Origin: Pseudoruegeria sp. HB172150
GTDB lineage: Bacteria > Pseudomonadota > Alphaproteobacteria > Rhodobacterales > Rhodobacteraceae
NCBI RefSeq assembly: GCF_013184805.1
Contig: NZ_JAATNG010000001.1
Coordinates: forward strand, 930,001-994,000
Direction of reading: 5' to 3'
Length of the DNA stretch: 64,000 nucleotides
Numbering within the stretch: position 1 is the stretch's first letter; each line of letters opens with the position of its first letter. The position numbers and the translations under genes were made by a program. The notes below the pieces were generated by a model. It made no database searches and had not been told where the DNA came from. It worked only from the letters and a program-made list of their open reading frames with translations. Below are positions 10,068-18,618 of this stretch, one piece after another.

Positions 10068-10430
10068 ATGGAAATCGTCGTTGCAAGCACCATCGGCATC
10101 CTCACGGCGGGTGGGGTGTACCTTCTGCTGCGCCTGCGGGCATTCCCGGTGATCCTGGGACTGTCGCTGCTGTCCTACGCGGTGAACGTGTTCCTGTTCG
10201 CCACCGGGCGGATCACGATTGATGCGCCGCCTATCCTGCAGGATCACGGCGAACACCTGACCTATACCGACCCGCTGCCACAGGCGCTGGTGCTGACTGC
10301 CATCGTGATCTCTTTCGGGATGACGGCGGTGCTGGTGCTGATCTCTCTGGGCTCTTTTCTCGAGTCCGCCCATGACCGGATCGACATGATTGGCGAAGAC
10401 GAAGCAGAGACGCTAGAGGTCGACGAATGA
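10068..10430 (+). CDS. mrpC: Mrp antiporter subunit C
   Basis: A 120-residue protein with three membrane spans, homologous to NuoK: it contains the short-loop pattern GGVYLLLRLRAFPVILGLSL and ends with an acidic tail (EDEAETLEVDE). In the Mrp complex MrpC contacts MrpA and MrpD and helps form the ion path. It begins 1 bp after the mrpA stop and its last four bases overlap mrpD, so the three are translationally coupled. Confidence 0.93.
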   Translation: MEIVVASTIGILTAGGVYLLLRLRAFPVILGLSLLSYAVNVFLFATGRITIDAPPILQDHGEHLTYTDPLPQALVLTAIVISFGMTAVLVLISLGSFLESAHDRIDMIGEDEAETLEVDE

Positions 10431-11965
10431 ACCACTGGATCATTGCCCCGGTCGTTCTGCCGGCCATGCTGGCGCCGATCATCGCCTTCGTCATGCGCCA
10501 CGACATCGTTCTGTCGCGCGTATTTTCCATCGCCGGAACGCTGCTGCTGACCTGTATCGCGATGGGGCTTGTTTCCATTGCCGCCGACGGCACCGTGCAT
10601 GTCTACAAGCTGGGGGACTGGCCTGCGCCATTCGGCATCGTGCTGGTGCTCGACCGGTTGTCCGCGATGCTGGTGCTGGTGACGGCAGTCCTCGGGCTTA
10701 TCGTCGCGATCCATGCCGCAGCAACCGGATGGGACACAAGGGGGCGACATTTTCACGCGCTGTTCCAGTTCCAGTTGATGGGCATCTGCGGTGCCTTCCT
10801 GACCGGTGACGCCTTCAACCTGTTCGTGTTCTTCGAGATCCTGCTGATCGCCTCCTACGGCCTGATGATCCATTCAGGCGGCAAGGAGCGGCTACGTGCA
10901 GGTCTGCAATACGTGGTGATGAACCTTGCCGGTTCGACGCTGTTCCTCTTCGCGCTGGGCACGCTTTATGCCTCGACCGGTACGCTCAACATTGCAGACC
11001 TCGCGGTGAAGGTGCGCGAAATTCCCGTAGAAGACGCAGCCATGATCCGGGTCGCGGCGATGCTGCTGATGATCGTGTTCGCGATCAAGGCGGCGCTATT
11101 CCCGGTGCAGTTCTGGTTGCCCGCGACCTATGCCAATGCGCCAGGTCCCGTCGCCGCGCTGTTCGCGATCATGACGAAGGTGGGTGCTTATGCCATCCTT
11201 CGGATCCACACCATGGTGTTCGGTCCCGACGTGCCTGCGCTGTCAGGCATGCCAGGTGACTGGCTGTACCCAGCCGCCGTGGTCACCATCGCGATCGGGG
11301 CCTTCGGCGTTCTCGGCTCGACTAAGCTGCTGCAGCTGATCGCCTTCTCGGTGGTGGGCTCCATGGGAACCCTGATGATCGCCATCTCGGCTTTCACGCC
11401 CGAGGCGCTGCTTGCCGCGCTCTACTACCTGCTGCATTCCACTTTCGCCGCCGCCGCGCTGTTCCTGATGGCCGATCTTGTGGTGATCCGTCGCGGCAGT
11501 GAGGACCTGCGTATGCTGCACCCCGCTATCAGCCAGAATGGCCTCCTGACGGCGCTGTTCTTTGCAGGCGCAATCGGCATGGCCGGGATGCCACCGCTGT
11601 CGGGCTTCCTGGGCAAGCTGCTGGTGCTCGATGCGCTACGCGACCCGCAGGTCATCGCCGTTGCATGGACCGCCGTGCTTGGCGGCTCATTGCTGACCAT
11701 AGTCGGTTTCGCCCGCGCCGGCAGTTCCTTGTTCTGGCGGCCCGCGGCGATCGCGGCGATGCCGGCCGAGGCGCCCGAACCGCAGGTCGTCGCGCCGCCG
11801 GCGACATCGGCCGTCTTCGCGCCTGCCATCGCGGCGCTGGCGATGCTGGTGCTTCTGACAATCTTTGCCGGCCGCGTCTCCGGCTATCTCGAGTCCACTG
11901 TCGCAGAGCTGTTCGATCCGACCGCCTATATCGAGGCGGTTCTGGGCACCGGAGAGGAGGAGTAG
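10427..11965 (+). CDS. mrpD: Mrp antiporter subunit D
   Basis: A 512-residue polytopic protein homologous to NuoM/NuoN, with about 14 hydrophobic segments. The conserved core is visible as GDAFNLFVFFEILLIASYGL (residues about 125-145), a lysine-bearing helix (FAIKAALFPVQFWLPATYA) and the ALLYYLLHSTFAAAALFLMADL region. It forms the second proton channel of the Mrp antiporter. The start overlaps mrpC by 4 bp (ATGA) and mrpE begins 3 bp after its stop. Confidence 0.94.
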   Translation: MNHWIIAPVVLPAMLAPIIAFVMRHDIVLSRVFSIAGTLLLTCIAMGLVSIAADGTVHVYKLGDWPAPFGIVLVLDRLSAMLVLVTAVLGLIVAIHAAATGWDTRGRHFHALFQFQLMGICGAFLTGDAFNLFVFFEILLIASYGLMIHSGGKERLRAGLQYVVMNLAGSTLFLFALGTLYASTGTLNIADLAVKVREIPVEDAAMIRVAAMLLMIVFAIKAALFPVQFWLPATYANAPGPVAALFAIMTKVGAYAILRIHTMVFGPDVPALSGMPGDWLYPAAVVTIAIGAFGVLGSTKLLQLIAFSVVGSMGTLMIAISAFTPEALLAALYYLLHSTFAAAALFLMADLVVIRRGSEDLRMLHPAISQNGLLTALFFAGAIGMAGMPPLSGFLGKLLVLDALRDPQVIAVAWTAVLGGSLLTIVGFARAGSSLFWRPAAIAAMPAEAPEPQVVAPPATSAVFAPAIAALAMLVLLTIFAGRVSGYLESTVAELFDPTAYIEAVLGTGEEE

Positions 11966-11968
11966 GCC

Positions 11969-12460
11969 ATGCTGAAAAAGTTCCTGCCGCACCCGATGCT
12001 GACGCCGACGCTGCTGGTGGTCTGGCTTGCGCTGGTCAACAAGGTCACTCCGGGCAATGTGCTGCTGGGCCTGATCATCGGCATTGTCATCCCGGCAATG
12101 ACCCGGCCCTATTGGCCGGACCGGCCGACCGTGCACCGGCCGCTGAAGGTGATCGAGTACATCCTGATCGTCATCTGGGACATCGTGGTCGCAAATGTCG
12201 AGGTCGCCCTGATCATCCTGTTCAAGCGCAACCCGGATATCCATTCGCACTGGGTCTGCGTTCCCCTCGAACTGACCTCGCCCGAGGCGATCACGGTTCT
12301 CGCCGGGACCATCACGATGACCCCCGGCACCGTGTCCGCCACGCTCGCGGCGGATGGGGGCAGCATTCTTGTCCACTGCCTGCACACCGACGATCCCGAC
12401 GACATCCGCGCGTCGATCAAGTCCCGCTACGAGGGCCGGCTGAAGGAGATCTTCCAGTGA
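11969..12460 (+). CDS. mrpE: Mrp antiporter subunit E
   Basis: A 163-residue subunit with a hydrophobic N-terminal half (two to three spans) and a cytoplasmic C-terminal domain. The conserved stretch LAGTITMTPGTVSATLAADG and the ending HCLHTDDPDDIRASIKSRYE are characteristic of MrpE/PhaE. The gene follows mrpD by 3 bp, and its stop overlaps the GTG of mrpF. Confidence 0.93.
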   Translation: MLKKFLPHPMLTPTLLVVWLALVNKVTPGNVLLGLIIGIVIPAMTRPYWPDRPTVHRPLKVIEYILIVIWDIVVANVEVALIILFKRNPDIHSHWVCVPLELTSPEAITVLAGTITMTPGTVSATLAADGGSILVHCLHTDDPDDIRASIKSRYEGRLKEIFQ

Positions 12461-12729
12461 TCGTGACCTATGCCCTGTTCTTCGCCCTGGGCTGTTTCGG
12501 GCTTGGCCTGCTGTGCAACCTGTGGCGCATCACACGCGGGCCCGACAATTCCGACCGCATCCTCGCGCTCGACACGATGGTGATCAACGTGATCTCGCTG
12601 ATGGTGCTCTACGGCATCTGGCGCGGCACCGCGATCTACTTCGAGGCGTCGATGCTGATCGCCATGGTCGGCTTTGTCTCCACCGTCGCCTATTGCCGCT
12701 TCGTCCTGCGCGGCGACATCATCGAGTAA
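12457..12729 (+). CDS. mrpF: Mrp antiporter subunit F
   Basis: A 90-residue protein with three membrane spans. It carries the MrpF hallmark RITRGPDNSDRILALDTM after the first helix, in which the Asp residues are thought to lie on the ion path. The start is GTG at 12457, overlapping the mrpE stop as GTGA; no nearer ATG fits the family N-terminus. Confidence 0.92.
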   Translation: MIVTYALFFALGCFGLGLLCNLWRITRGPDNSDRILALDTMVINVISLMVLYGIWRGTAIYFEASMLIAMVGFVSTVAYCRFVLRGDIIE

Positions 12730-12740
12730 GGAGAGCGGGC

Positions 12741-13121
12741 ATGCCCCTTATCGCGGAAATCCTGATCGCTTTCTTCCTGGTCGTCGGCGGGGTGTTCGGC
12801 CTTGTCGGATCCTTCGGAATGCTCAAGCTGCGCGATACGATGCAGCGGCTGCACGCGCCGACCAAGGCGACGACGCTTGGCGTCGGCGGCGTGCTTATCG
12901 CCTCGATGATCTATTTCTACGTCGACACCGGAAAGATCTCGTTCCACGAGTTGCTGATCACCCTGTTCCTGTTCCTGACCGCGCCGATCACGGCGAACTT
13001 CATCGCCAAGACCTACATGCAGGCGCATATCCGGCCCGAGGACCTGCCGGGGAGCGAGCGGGATTACGGCTGGTCGCTCTATTCGGACCCGCCGGGTGAC
13101 AGGGATGAACAGGACCAGTAA
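12741..13121 (+). CDS. mrpG: Mrp antiporter subunit G
   Basis: A 126-residue, three-helix subunit closing the antiporter operon. The conserved MrpG core GSFGMLKLRDTMQRLHAPTKATTLG is visible across residues 24-48, and the tail is hydrophilic (GSERDYGWSLYSDPPGD). A GGAGAG site precedes the ATG at 12741. The operon terminates just after it at a strong hairpin. Confidence 0.93.
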   Translation: MPLIAEILIAFFLVVGGVFGLVGSFGMLKLRDTMQRLHAPTKATTLGVGGVLIASMIYFYVDTGKISFHELLITLFLFLTAPITANFIAKTYMQAHIRPEDLPGSERDYGWSLYSDPPGDRDEQDQ

Positions 13122-13130
13122 CCGAAAAAA

Positions 13131-13160
13131 AACGCCCGCCGAATTTGGCGGGCGTTTTCG
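13131..13160. terminator. Bidirectional intrinsic terminator after mrpG
   Basis: A perfect 10-bp stem AACGCCCGCC / GGCGGGCGTT with a six-base loop (GAATTT) is flanked by an A-run on the left and TTTT on the right, so it can stop the mrp operon on the plus strand and the cytochrome gene converging from the minus strand. Confidence 0.92.
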
Positions 13161-13181
13161 CATCTTCCTTGGCGTCTGAAG

Positions 13182-14387
13182 CTACCGAAGCAGCCCCAGC
13201 GACGCCATGTCGACATTCAGCGGTCCGGACAGGTCCTCGATCGAGTCGTAGAGCAGTTCCAGCGCGTAATGCGGGTTGTGCGCGTGGATGCCCGGGTCGG
13301 CGGTCACGACTTTCCAGTTAAAGACTGACTTCACCAGACGCGGCGTCCAGGTGTTGTAGGCCACGTTGCGGCCCTCGGCCTGGTCGATCACCCCGTCGCC
13401 GTTCGCGTCGGCGTAGAAGTAGGGGTAATGCGCCCCGTCAAAGATGATCGCGGTGCCGACTACGTCGCTTGCATAGTCTTGGATCATCGACATCAGCAGG
13501 TCGGCATTGGCCTGGATATCTGTCGCGATACCCTTTGTGGTGTCGCCGCTGCCGTCAAAGCTGAACCGGGAAATCCGGATCGCCTTCGAGTCGCTGGTGG
13601 TGTGGCAGGTCAGGCAAGTATCCTCGCGCACCGACAGACTGTGCGGGCTATGGCAGGACACGCAGCCGGTAATCGGCTTGGCGTGCATGAAGCGGCCGGA
13701 ATAATCCTTGCCGGGGTACTGGTAGCCGACCTGGCCGTAACCGCCTAGGTTGGTCGAGGCGGCGAGCGCGTAGTGAGGGTTGATGAACCCGATCTCCTCG
13801 TTGACCTCGTCAGCCGGCAGGTCCCCGGTAGCCTTTTCAACCGTCGCACCGGCGGCGCGGCCCTGGTGGCAGGTGGTGCAGGCGGCTTCGGCGCCGCTTA
13901 CCGGATGCACCACGCCTGAGGGCAGGGTGATCTCGGTGATATTGCCAAGTTGCGGGTTGTGGCAGGTCTCGCAATCGACAACGCCGCCAATCGCCACCGG
14001 CCCTTCAATGCCGGGGTCGGTTCCATCCAGGCCGTGGAAAGACCGGAACCCGGCGCCGGAGTGGCAGACCGCGCAGACCGGCGGGATTTCCCCATCCTCG
14101 TCCCAGTGACGGAATGCCTCGGCCGACGCGTCGGAATGGCCGGATCGGGCCCAGGCGCCGATGGCGCGGGAATTCGGAATGGCGATGGTCTGTGGCGAGA
14201 ACGGGCCGCTTCGCGGCATGACGAATGCCGGCTCTTCACCCGTTTCAACTGTGGCTTCTTCGGCTTCGCTGTCGGAGTCGGACTGCGCGTGAACCTGGAC
14301 CGTCCCAATTCCGATGCCGAGTGCCGCAATCGCGACGATCCGGAAGGCGGAAGCAAGAACGATGTGGCGATAATCATTTAGCTGCAT
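13182..14387 (-). CDS. Periplasmic multihaem cytochrome c (five CxxCH) with EF-hand
   Basis: A 401-residue protein with an N-terminal hydrophobic export signal (ending near VQVHA/QSDSD). Five haem-binding motifs are present: CAVCHSG, CETCHN, CTTCHQ, CVSCHS and CLTCHT, all within the first ~275 residues. The C-terminal third holds a complete EF-hand calcium loop (DANGDGVIDQAE), unusual in a cytochrome. It should be an exported electron carrier or oxidoreductase. It is divergent from the nqr operon, with about 116 bp between starts, suggesting shared control and possibly electron exchange with that complex. No specific family (NrfA, OTR, Hao) is matched, so the redox partner and substrate are unknown. 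Confidence 0.8.
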   Translation of the reverse strand: MQLNDYRHIVLASAFRIVAIAALGIGIGTVQVHAQSDSDSEAEEATVETGEEPAFVMPRSGPFSPQTIAIPNSRAIGAWARSGHSDASAEAFRHWDEDGEIPPVCAVCHSGAGFRSFHGLDGTDPGIEGPVAIGGVVDCETCHNPQLGNITEITLPSGVVHPVSGAEAACTTCHQGRAAGATVEKATGDLPADEVNEEIGFINPHYALAASTNLGGYGQVGYQYPGKDYSGRFMHAKPITGCVSCHSPHSLSVREDTCLTCHTTSDSKAIRISRFSFDGSGDTTKGIATDIQANADLLMSMIQDYASDVVGTAIIFDGAHYPYFYADANGDGVIDQAEGRNVAYNTWTPRLVKSVFNWKVVTADPGIHAHNPHYALELLYDSIEDLSGPLNVDMASLGLLR

Positions 14388-14503
14388 CGTTGACCTTGAT
14401 GGTTGGTTGGAGAATTGTTTAAGACAAAGCTAGCAAACAGGTGGGCGTTGCGGCAATGCAGCATTCCGCCAAAACGCCAATTTTTTGCGAAGGAGATCCG
14501 GCA

Positions 14504-15778
14504 TTGCCATGGCAATTTAAAAGTGGATTGCCTGTTTTGCCTAATAATTCGCAATTTGCGTTTGGTGCATTTGAGATGCAGATTTCGGAGGAAGCTGCAC
14601 TCACGGCACAACCAGTAGAAGACTTCCGAATCGATTCGCTGGTCAAAGAGGGGGACCTCGTCGCGCAGGGTGCACCGGTCCTGCGTTCGCGTCGTCAGCC
14701 GGAAATCGTGGCCACCGCACCGATGGCGGCGCGTGTCGCGTCCGTCGATCTGGGGCCCGGTCATCGGTTGTCCTCGATGGTCTTTTTCAAGGAAGCGGCT
14801 CCTGGCCGACACGAGTACGACACCAAGGCCGCAGCCAGTGGCGACGCGGTCGCACTGCGCGCCTCCCTGTTGGCATCTGGGCTATGGCGTTTCTTCCGCT
14901 CCCGGCCCTTCGGCAAGACGCCGGTGCCCGCCGAGATACCGTCGGCGATCTTCGTCATGGCCCTCGACACCCGCCCCGCGGCGCCGGATCCGCGACTGGC
15001 GCTGCATGACCGGATCGGCGATTTCGAGCATGGGCTGCGCGCCCTGCTCGGCATGACAGAGGGTCCGGTCCACCTGTGCCAGGACAGTGGAGACGAACTC
15101 GTCGGCCCGCCGGACTTCCCCGGTAACTTCCGCCTGATCCGCAATGGCGGTCAGCATCCGTGGGGGCTGGCCGGGCTGCAGATCCATGCGCATTACCCCG
15201 CCGCGATCAACCGCCCGGTCTGGGACATTCATGCCGAGGACGTGGCCGGTATCGGCGAATTCCTTCGCACCGGCATGGTGCCGGAAACGCTCACCTTATC
15301 GGTCACCGGCACGGCGCTGCGCGAGCCGCGGCTGGTGCGTTGCCAGCCGGGCGCCGACCTGCGCAGCCTGTGTTATTCCCACGTCAAACCGGGCCTCCAT
15401 TCGATCCTCTCGGGATCGGCGCTGGACGGGCGCCGGGCGCGCTGGCTGCGGCATCGCGACCGGCAGGTGGCCGTCATGGTGCCGGATGGCGCGGGGCAGG
15501 GCGGCCACTGGTTCCTGTCGGCGCTGCACCGCGCCCGCCGTCCCCTGCCGCTGGTCCCGAACGCCGCCGTCGAGCAATCCCTTGGCGGCGCCTTCCCGGT
15601 CATGCCCTTCCTGCGGGCGCTGTCGTCCGGGGACGCAGAAACGGCGACCAAACTCGGCGTTCTGTCGCTGCTGACCGAAGACCTCGCGCTGGCCGACTAC
15701 GTCACCTGCGCCGAACCGCGCCTGTCGGATCTGCTGAACGGCATGCTCGACCGCATAGAGGCGGAGGAGGCCGCATGA
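14504..15778 (+). CDS. nqrA: NADH:quinone reductase (Na+-translocating) subunit A, divergent
   Basis: A 424-residue soluble, cytoplasmic-side subunit of the Nqr complex. I chose the TTG at 14504: GAAGGAG lies eight bases upstream and the protein then begins MPWQFKSGLPVLPNNSQ, which parallels the family opening KKGLDLPIAGAPEQ. In-frame ATG/GTG further upstream lack a ribosome site and lie in AT-rich leader. A barrel-sandwich segment (LVKEGDLVAQGAPVL ... ATAPMAARVASVDLG) is typical of NqrA and RnfC. The sequence is much less conserved than textbook NqrA. It overlaps nqrB by 4 bp. Confidence 0.82.
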   Translation: MPWQFKSGLPVLPNNSQFAFGAFEMQISEEAALTAQPVEDFRIDSLVKEGDLVAQGAPVLRSRRQPEIVATAPMAARVASVDLGPGHRLSSMVFFKEAAPGRHEYDTKAAASGDAVALRASLLASGLWRFFRSRPFGKTPVPAEIPSAIFVMALDTRPAAPDPRLALHDRIGDFEHGLRALLGMTEGPVHLCQDSGDELVGPPDFPGNFRLIRNGGQHPWGLAGLQIHAHYPAAINRPVWDIHAEDVAGIGEFLRTGMVPETLTLSVTGTALREPRLVRCQPGADLRSLCYSHVKPGLHSILSGSALDGRRARWLRHRDRQVAVMVPDGAGQGGHWFLSALHRARRPLPLVPNAAVEQSLGGAFPVMPFLRALSSGDAETATKLGVLSLLTEDLALADYVTCAEPRLSDLLNGMLDRIEAEEAA

Positions 15779-16551
15779 TCCGGGGTATCTGGGATCGCGA
15801 GACCGTCGCGCTGATGCTGCTTGCGGCGGCGTTCCCGGTCTTCGTGGCCTGGGTGCAGGCCGACGGCTGGTATGCCATCGGCCGACTGATCTTCTTCCTC
15901 GTCGTCGCTGGTATCTGGCATGTGATCTTCATGCTCGCCCGTGCGCAGCCGCCGTCCTTCGCCGGTGCGCTGACCGCGCTTACGATCGCCATCCTGGCGC
16001 CGCATGACCTCGGTATCTTCGCCCTGCTGCTCGGCACCAGCTTTGGCGTGGTGATGGCGGAATTGGCCTTCGGCGGCTGGGGGCGAAACGTGCTGAATCC
16101 CGCGGTGGTGGCGCTGGCTTTCATCAGCTTCGGCTACCCGGCGTCGAACTGGCCGGAACTGGCGGTACAGATCGGCTGGGCGGCGTTCCCCGCCGCGCTG
16201 ATCGGCGTGCTGACCGGTGTGATGTCGCTTCGGCTCCTGCTTGGCGTCGCGGTGGTGACGGTGATCACCCTATATGCGGGGGTCGACATTTCAGAGACCT
16301 GGATCGCCGGCGCCGTAGTGCTGGTGCTGATGGTCTGCGACCCGGTGACCGCGTCCGCCACCCGGCTGGGGCGCTGGGCCTACGGCGCCTTCTATGCCGC
16401 GATGTTCGTGCTCTTTACCTGCCAGTGGGGCGATGCCGCCCCGATACAGATCGCGGTCGCGGCGGCGCTGCTCGCTTCGCTCGCCGCACCGCTCTTCGAC
16501 GAAATCGCCATCTCGATCTGGCTCTACCGGAGGAACCGGCGCATTGGCTGA
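15775..16551 (+). CDS. nqrB: Nqr subunit B, short form lacking the FMN attachment motif
   Basis: A 258-residue membrane protein of the NqrB/RnfD family. Conserved segments are present: GGWGRNVLNPAVVALAF (family GGxGxNxFNPA) and VCDPVTASATRLGRWAYG (family TDPVSASxTxxGxxxYG). Canonical NqrB is about 410 residues. This one lacks roughly the first 60 residues and also the segment following FGYPA that carries the S/T-GAT motif where FMN is covalently bound; no SGAT or TGAT occurs. It overlaps nqrA and nqrC by a few bases. It may transport electrons without this flavin or represent a distinct Nqr-like branch. Confidence 0.85.
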   Translation: MIRGIWDRETVALMLLAAAFPVFVAWVQADGWYAIGRLIFFLVVAGIWHVIFMLARAQPPSFAGALTALTIAILAPHDLGIFALLLGTSFGVVMAELAFGGWGRNVLNPAVVALAFISFGYPASNWPELAVQIGWAAFPAALIGVLTGVMSLRLLLGVAVVTVITLYAGVDISETWIAGAVVLVLMVCDPVTASATRLGRWAYGAFYAAMFVLFTCQWGDAAPIQIAVAAALLASLAAPLFDEIAISIWLYRRNRRIG

Positions 16552-17344
16552 CAGCAACCCCGTATCCGCATGGCAACGCTTTCTGGCTGCCCCGAACGAC
16601 AGCCGGTTCAAGACCCTGCTGGTCGCCTTCCTCGTGTCCGCGATATGCGCCGTGGTGGTCACCGGTGCGACGGTCGTGCTGCGCCCGATTCAGCAGGCCA
16701 ACCGCGCCGCGGAGCAGCAGCTGCGGCTGGAGACGATGCTCAACGGCATTCCCGGCATGTCCGAACTGCTGGCGGACTCCGAGGATGCCGAGATTTCCAC
16801 TGTCGTCGTCGACCTCGACACCGGCCGCGCCTCGCAGGACATCACGCCAGAGACGCTGCAGGCGGCGCTGGACGATCCGGCGAACTGGACGACGCTGACG
16901 CCCGAGCAGGACATGGCGAACATCGGCGTCCGCCCGAACTATCAGCAGATCTACATCGTCCGCGACGGCGACGATATCGAACTGGTGATCCTGCCGGTCT
17001 TCGGCGCCGGCGCGCAGGGCGAGATCTCTGCGATGCTGGCGATCGACGGCGACATGGAGACTTTCGCCGGCATCACCATCATCGACCATGTGGAAACTCC
17101 CGGCCTCGGCGCCCGCATCACGGAACCGGGCTGGCAGGCGAATTTCAACGGCACCCGTTTCGCCAACGATGCCGGCGAGATCGAATTCGCTGTCGCCCGC
17201 GGCCCCGCCACAAGCGACTTCGAGGTCGACGGCATCACCGGCGCCACCCGCACCGGCAACTCGATGACGCGCATCGTCCGCTTCTGGCTTGGCCCGATGG
17301 GGTACGGTCCGCTGCTCGACGCGATCCGCCGCGGGGAGTTCTAG
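16544..17344 (+). CDS. nqrC: Nqr subunit C (covalently flavinylated)
   Basis: A 266-residue protein with one N-terminal membrane helix (about residues 23-47) and a periplasmic FMN-binding domain. The flavinylation motif is intact: DGITGATRT at 229-237, with Thr235 the predicted acceptor of FMN transferred by ApbE, encoded in the same operon. The start is a TTG at 16544, preceded by CGGAGG ten bases upstream and overlapping the nqrB stop; the first in-frame ATG lies about 60 codons further and would remove the helix. Confidence 0.92.
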   Translation: MADSNPVSAWQRFLAAPNDSRFKTLLVAFLVSAICAVVVTGATVVLRPIQQANRAAEQQLRLETMLNGIPGMSELLADSEDAEISTVVVDLDTGRASQDITPETLQAALDDPANWTTLTPEQDMANIGVRPNYQQIYIVRDGDDIELVILPVFGAGAQGEISAMLAIDGDMETFAGITIIDHVETPGLGARITEPGWQANFNGTRFANDAGEIEFAVARGPATSDFEVDGITGATRTGNSMTRIVRFWLGPMGYGPLLDAIRRGEF

Positions 17345-17347
17345 GCC

Positions 17348-18010
17348 ATGGCTGCGGGAAACCTCTGGCATACGCTGACCGAGCCGCTGGTCGACAAGAA
17401 CCCGATCACGCTGCAGATCCTCGGTATCTGTTCGGCGCTGGCGGTGACGACCTCTCTCGACACGGCGCTGACCATGGCGATCTCGCTGACCGTGGTGCTG
17501 GTTCTGTCGGCACTGGTTGTCAGCCTGATCCGCAAGCATATCCCCGGTACGATCCGCCTGATCGTGCAGATCGTCATCGTCGCCTCGCTGGTGATCGTGA
17601 TCGACCAGTTCCTGCAGGCGTTCTTCTTCGATATCAGCCGCAGGCTCTCGGTCTTCGTCAGCCTGATCACCACCAACTGCCTCGTCCTCGGCCGGACAGA
17701 GAGCTTCTCCCGCAACAACCCGCCATTCCCGTCGATGGTCGACGCGCTGGGCAACGGCCTCGGCTATTCGCTGATCCTCTGCATTATCGGCTCCCTGCGG
17801 GAGCTGTTCGGAAATGGCAGCATCCTCGGCTTCCAGATCCTGCGCACCGTCGATCAGGGCGGCTGGTACGTGCCGATGAACCTGATGCTGCTGGCGCCCT
17901 CGGCCTTCTTCCTGCTGGGGGGCCTCGTCTGGGCGATCCGTTCCATCCGCACCGATCAGGCGGAAGCGCCCGAATACGCGCCGCCCGAAACCGCGGAGCG
18001 TGCCGGATGA
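17348..18010 (+). CDS. nqrD: Nqr subunit D
   Basis: A 220-residue integral membrane subunit with six hydrophobic helices. Two half-membrane motifs each carry the conserved cysteine: LGICSALAVTTSLDTAL near residue 28 and ITTNCLVLGRTESF near 110. Together with the matching cysteines of NqrE they hold the intramembrane iron centre. The gene begins 3 bp after nqrC and its end overlaps nqrE. Confidence 0.95.
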   Translation: MAAGNLWHTLTEPLVDKNPITLQILGICSALAVTTSLDTALTMAISLTVVLVLSALVVSLIRKHIPGTIRLIVQIVIVASLVIVIDQFLQAFFFDISRRLSVFVSLITTNCLVLGRTESFSRNNPPFPSMVDALGNGLGYSLILCIIGSLRELFGNGSILGFQILRTVDQGGWYVPMNLMLLAPSAFFLLGGLVWAIRSIRTDQAEAPEYAPPETAERAG

Positions 18011-18618
18011 GCGAGTTCTTCTCTCTCTTCATCAAGGCGGCGCTGGTCGAGAATATGCCGCTGACCCTGTTCCTGGGCCTGTGCACCTTCCTCGCCCTGT
18101 CGCGCCGCCCGGGCACAGCGGTTGGTTTGGGCATAGCCGTAACCGCGGTGATGGCGGTGACGGTGCCGTTGAACCAGCTTCTCTATAACGCGATCCTCGC
18201 CCCTGGCGCCCTACGCTGGGCCGGATTTCCGGATATCGACCTGTCTTACCTGTCGTTGATCGTCTTCATCGGGGTCATAGCCGCGACGGTGCAACTGATC
18301 GAAATGCTGCTCGACCGGTTCTTCCCTGCGATCTATGCCGCCTTCGGGGTGTTCCTGCCGCTGCTGACGGTGCAATGCGCCATCCTCGCCGGCAGCCTGT
18401 TCATGGTCGAGCGCCGCTTCGACTTCACCGATTCCATCGCTTACGGAATGGGTAGCGGCGCGGGCTTTGCGGTGGCCGTGATCATGCTCTCGGCGATCCG
18501 TACCCGGCTGGCTTATGCAGATCTGCCGGCGGGCCTTCGCGGCCTCGGCATCACGTTCATCTTGGCCGGGATGATGTCGCTCGGCTTTTCCTCCTTCGCG
18601 CAGATGGTGACGCAATGA
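18007..18618 (+). CDS. nqrE: Nqr subunit E
   Basis: A 203-residue six-helix membrane protein related to NqrD. The two cysteine motifs are present as FLGLCTFLALSRRP near residue 25 and LPLLTVQCAILAGSLF near 122, completing the NqrD/NqrE iron site. Start ATG at 18007 overlaps the nqrD stop (ATGA); the end overlaps nqrF by 4 bp. Confidence 0.95.
   Translation: MSEFFSLFIKAALVENMPLTLFLGLCTFLALSRRPGTAVGLGIAVTAVMAVTVPLNQLLYNAILAPGALRWAGFPDIDLSYLSLIVFIGVIAATVQLIEMLLDRFFPAIYAAFGVFLPLLTVQCAILAGSLFMVERRFDFTDSIAYGMGSGAGFAVAVIMLSAIRTRLAYADLPAGLRGLGITFILAGMMSLGFSSFAQMVTQ

Noticed and set aside
14388-14503. Possible FNR/FnrL box or strong sigma-70 promoter between the cytochrome gene and nqrA (TTGACC at 14390).
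   Set aside because: No matching inverted half for FNR and only a poor -10 (AATTGT); not enough to call a site.
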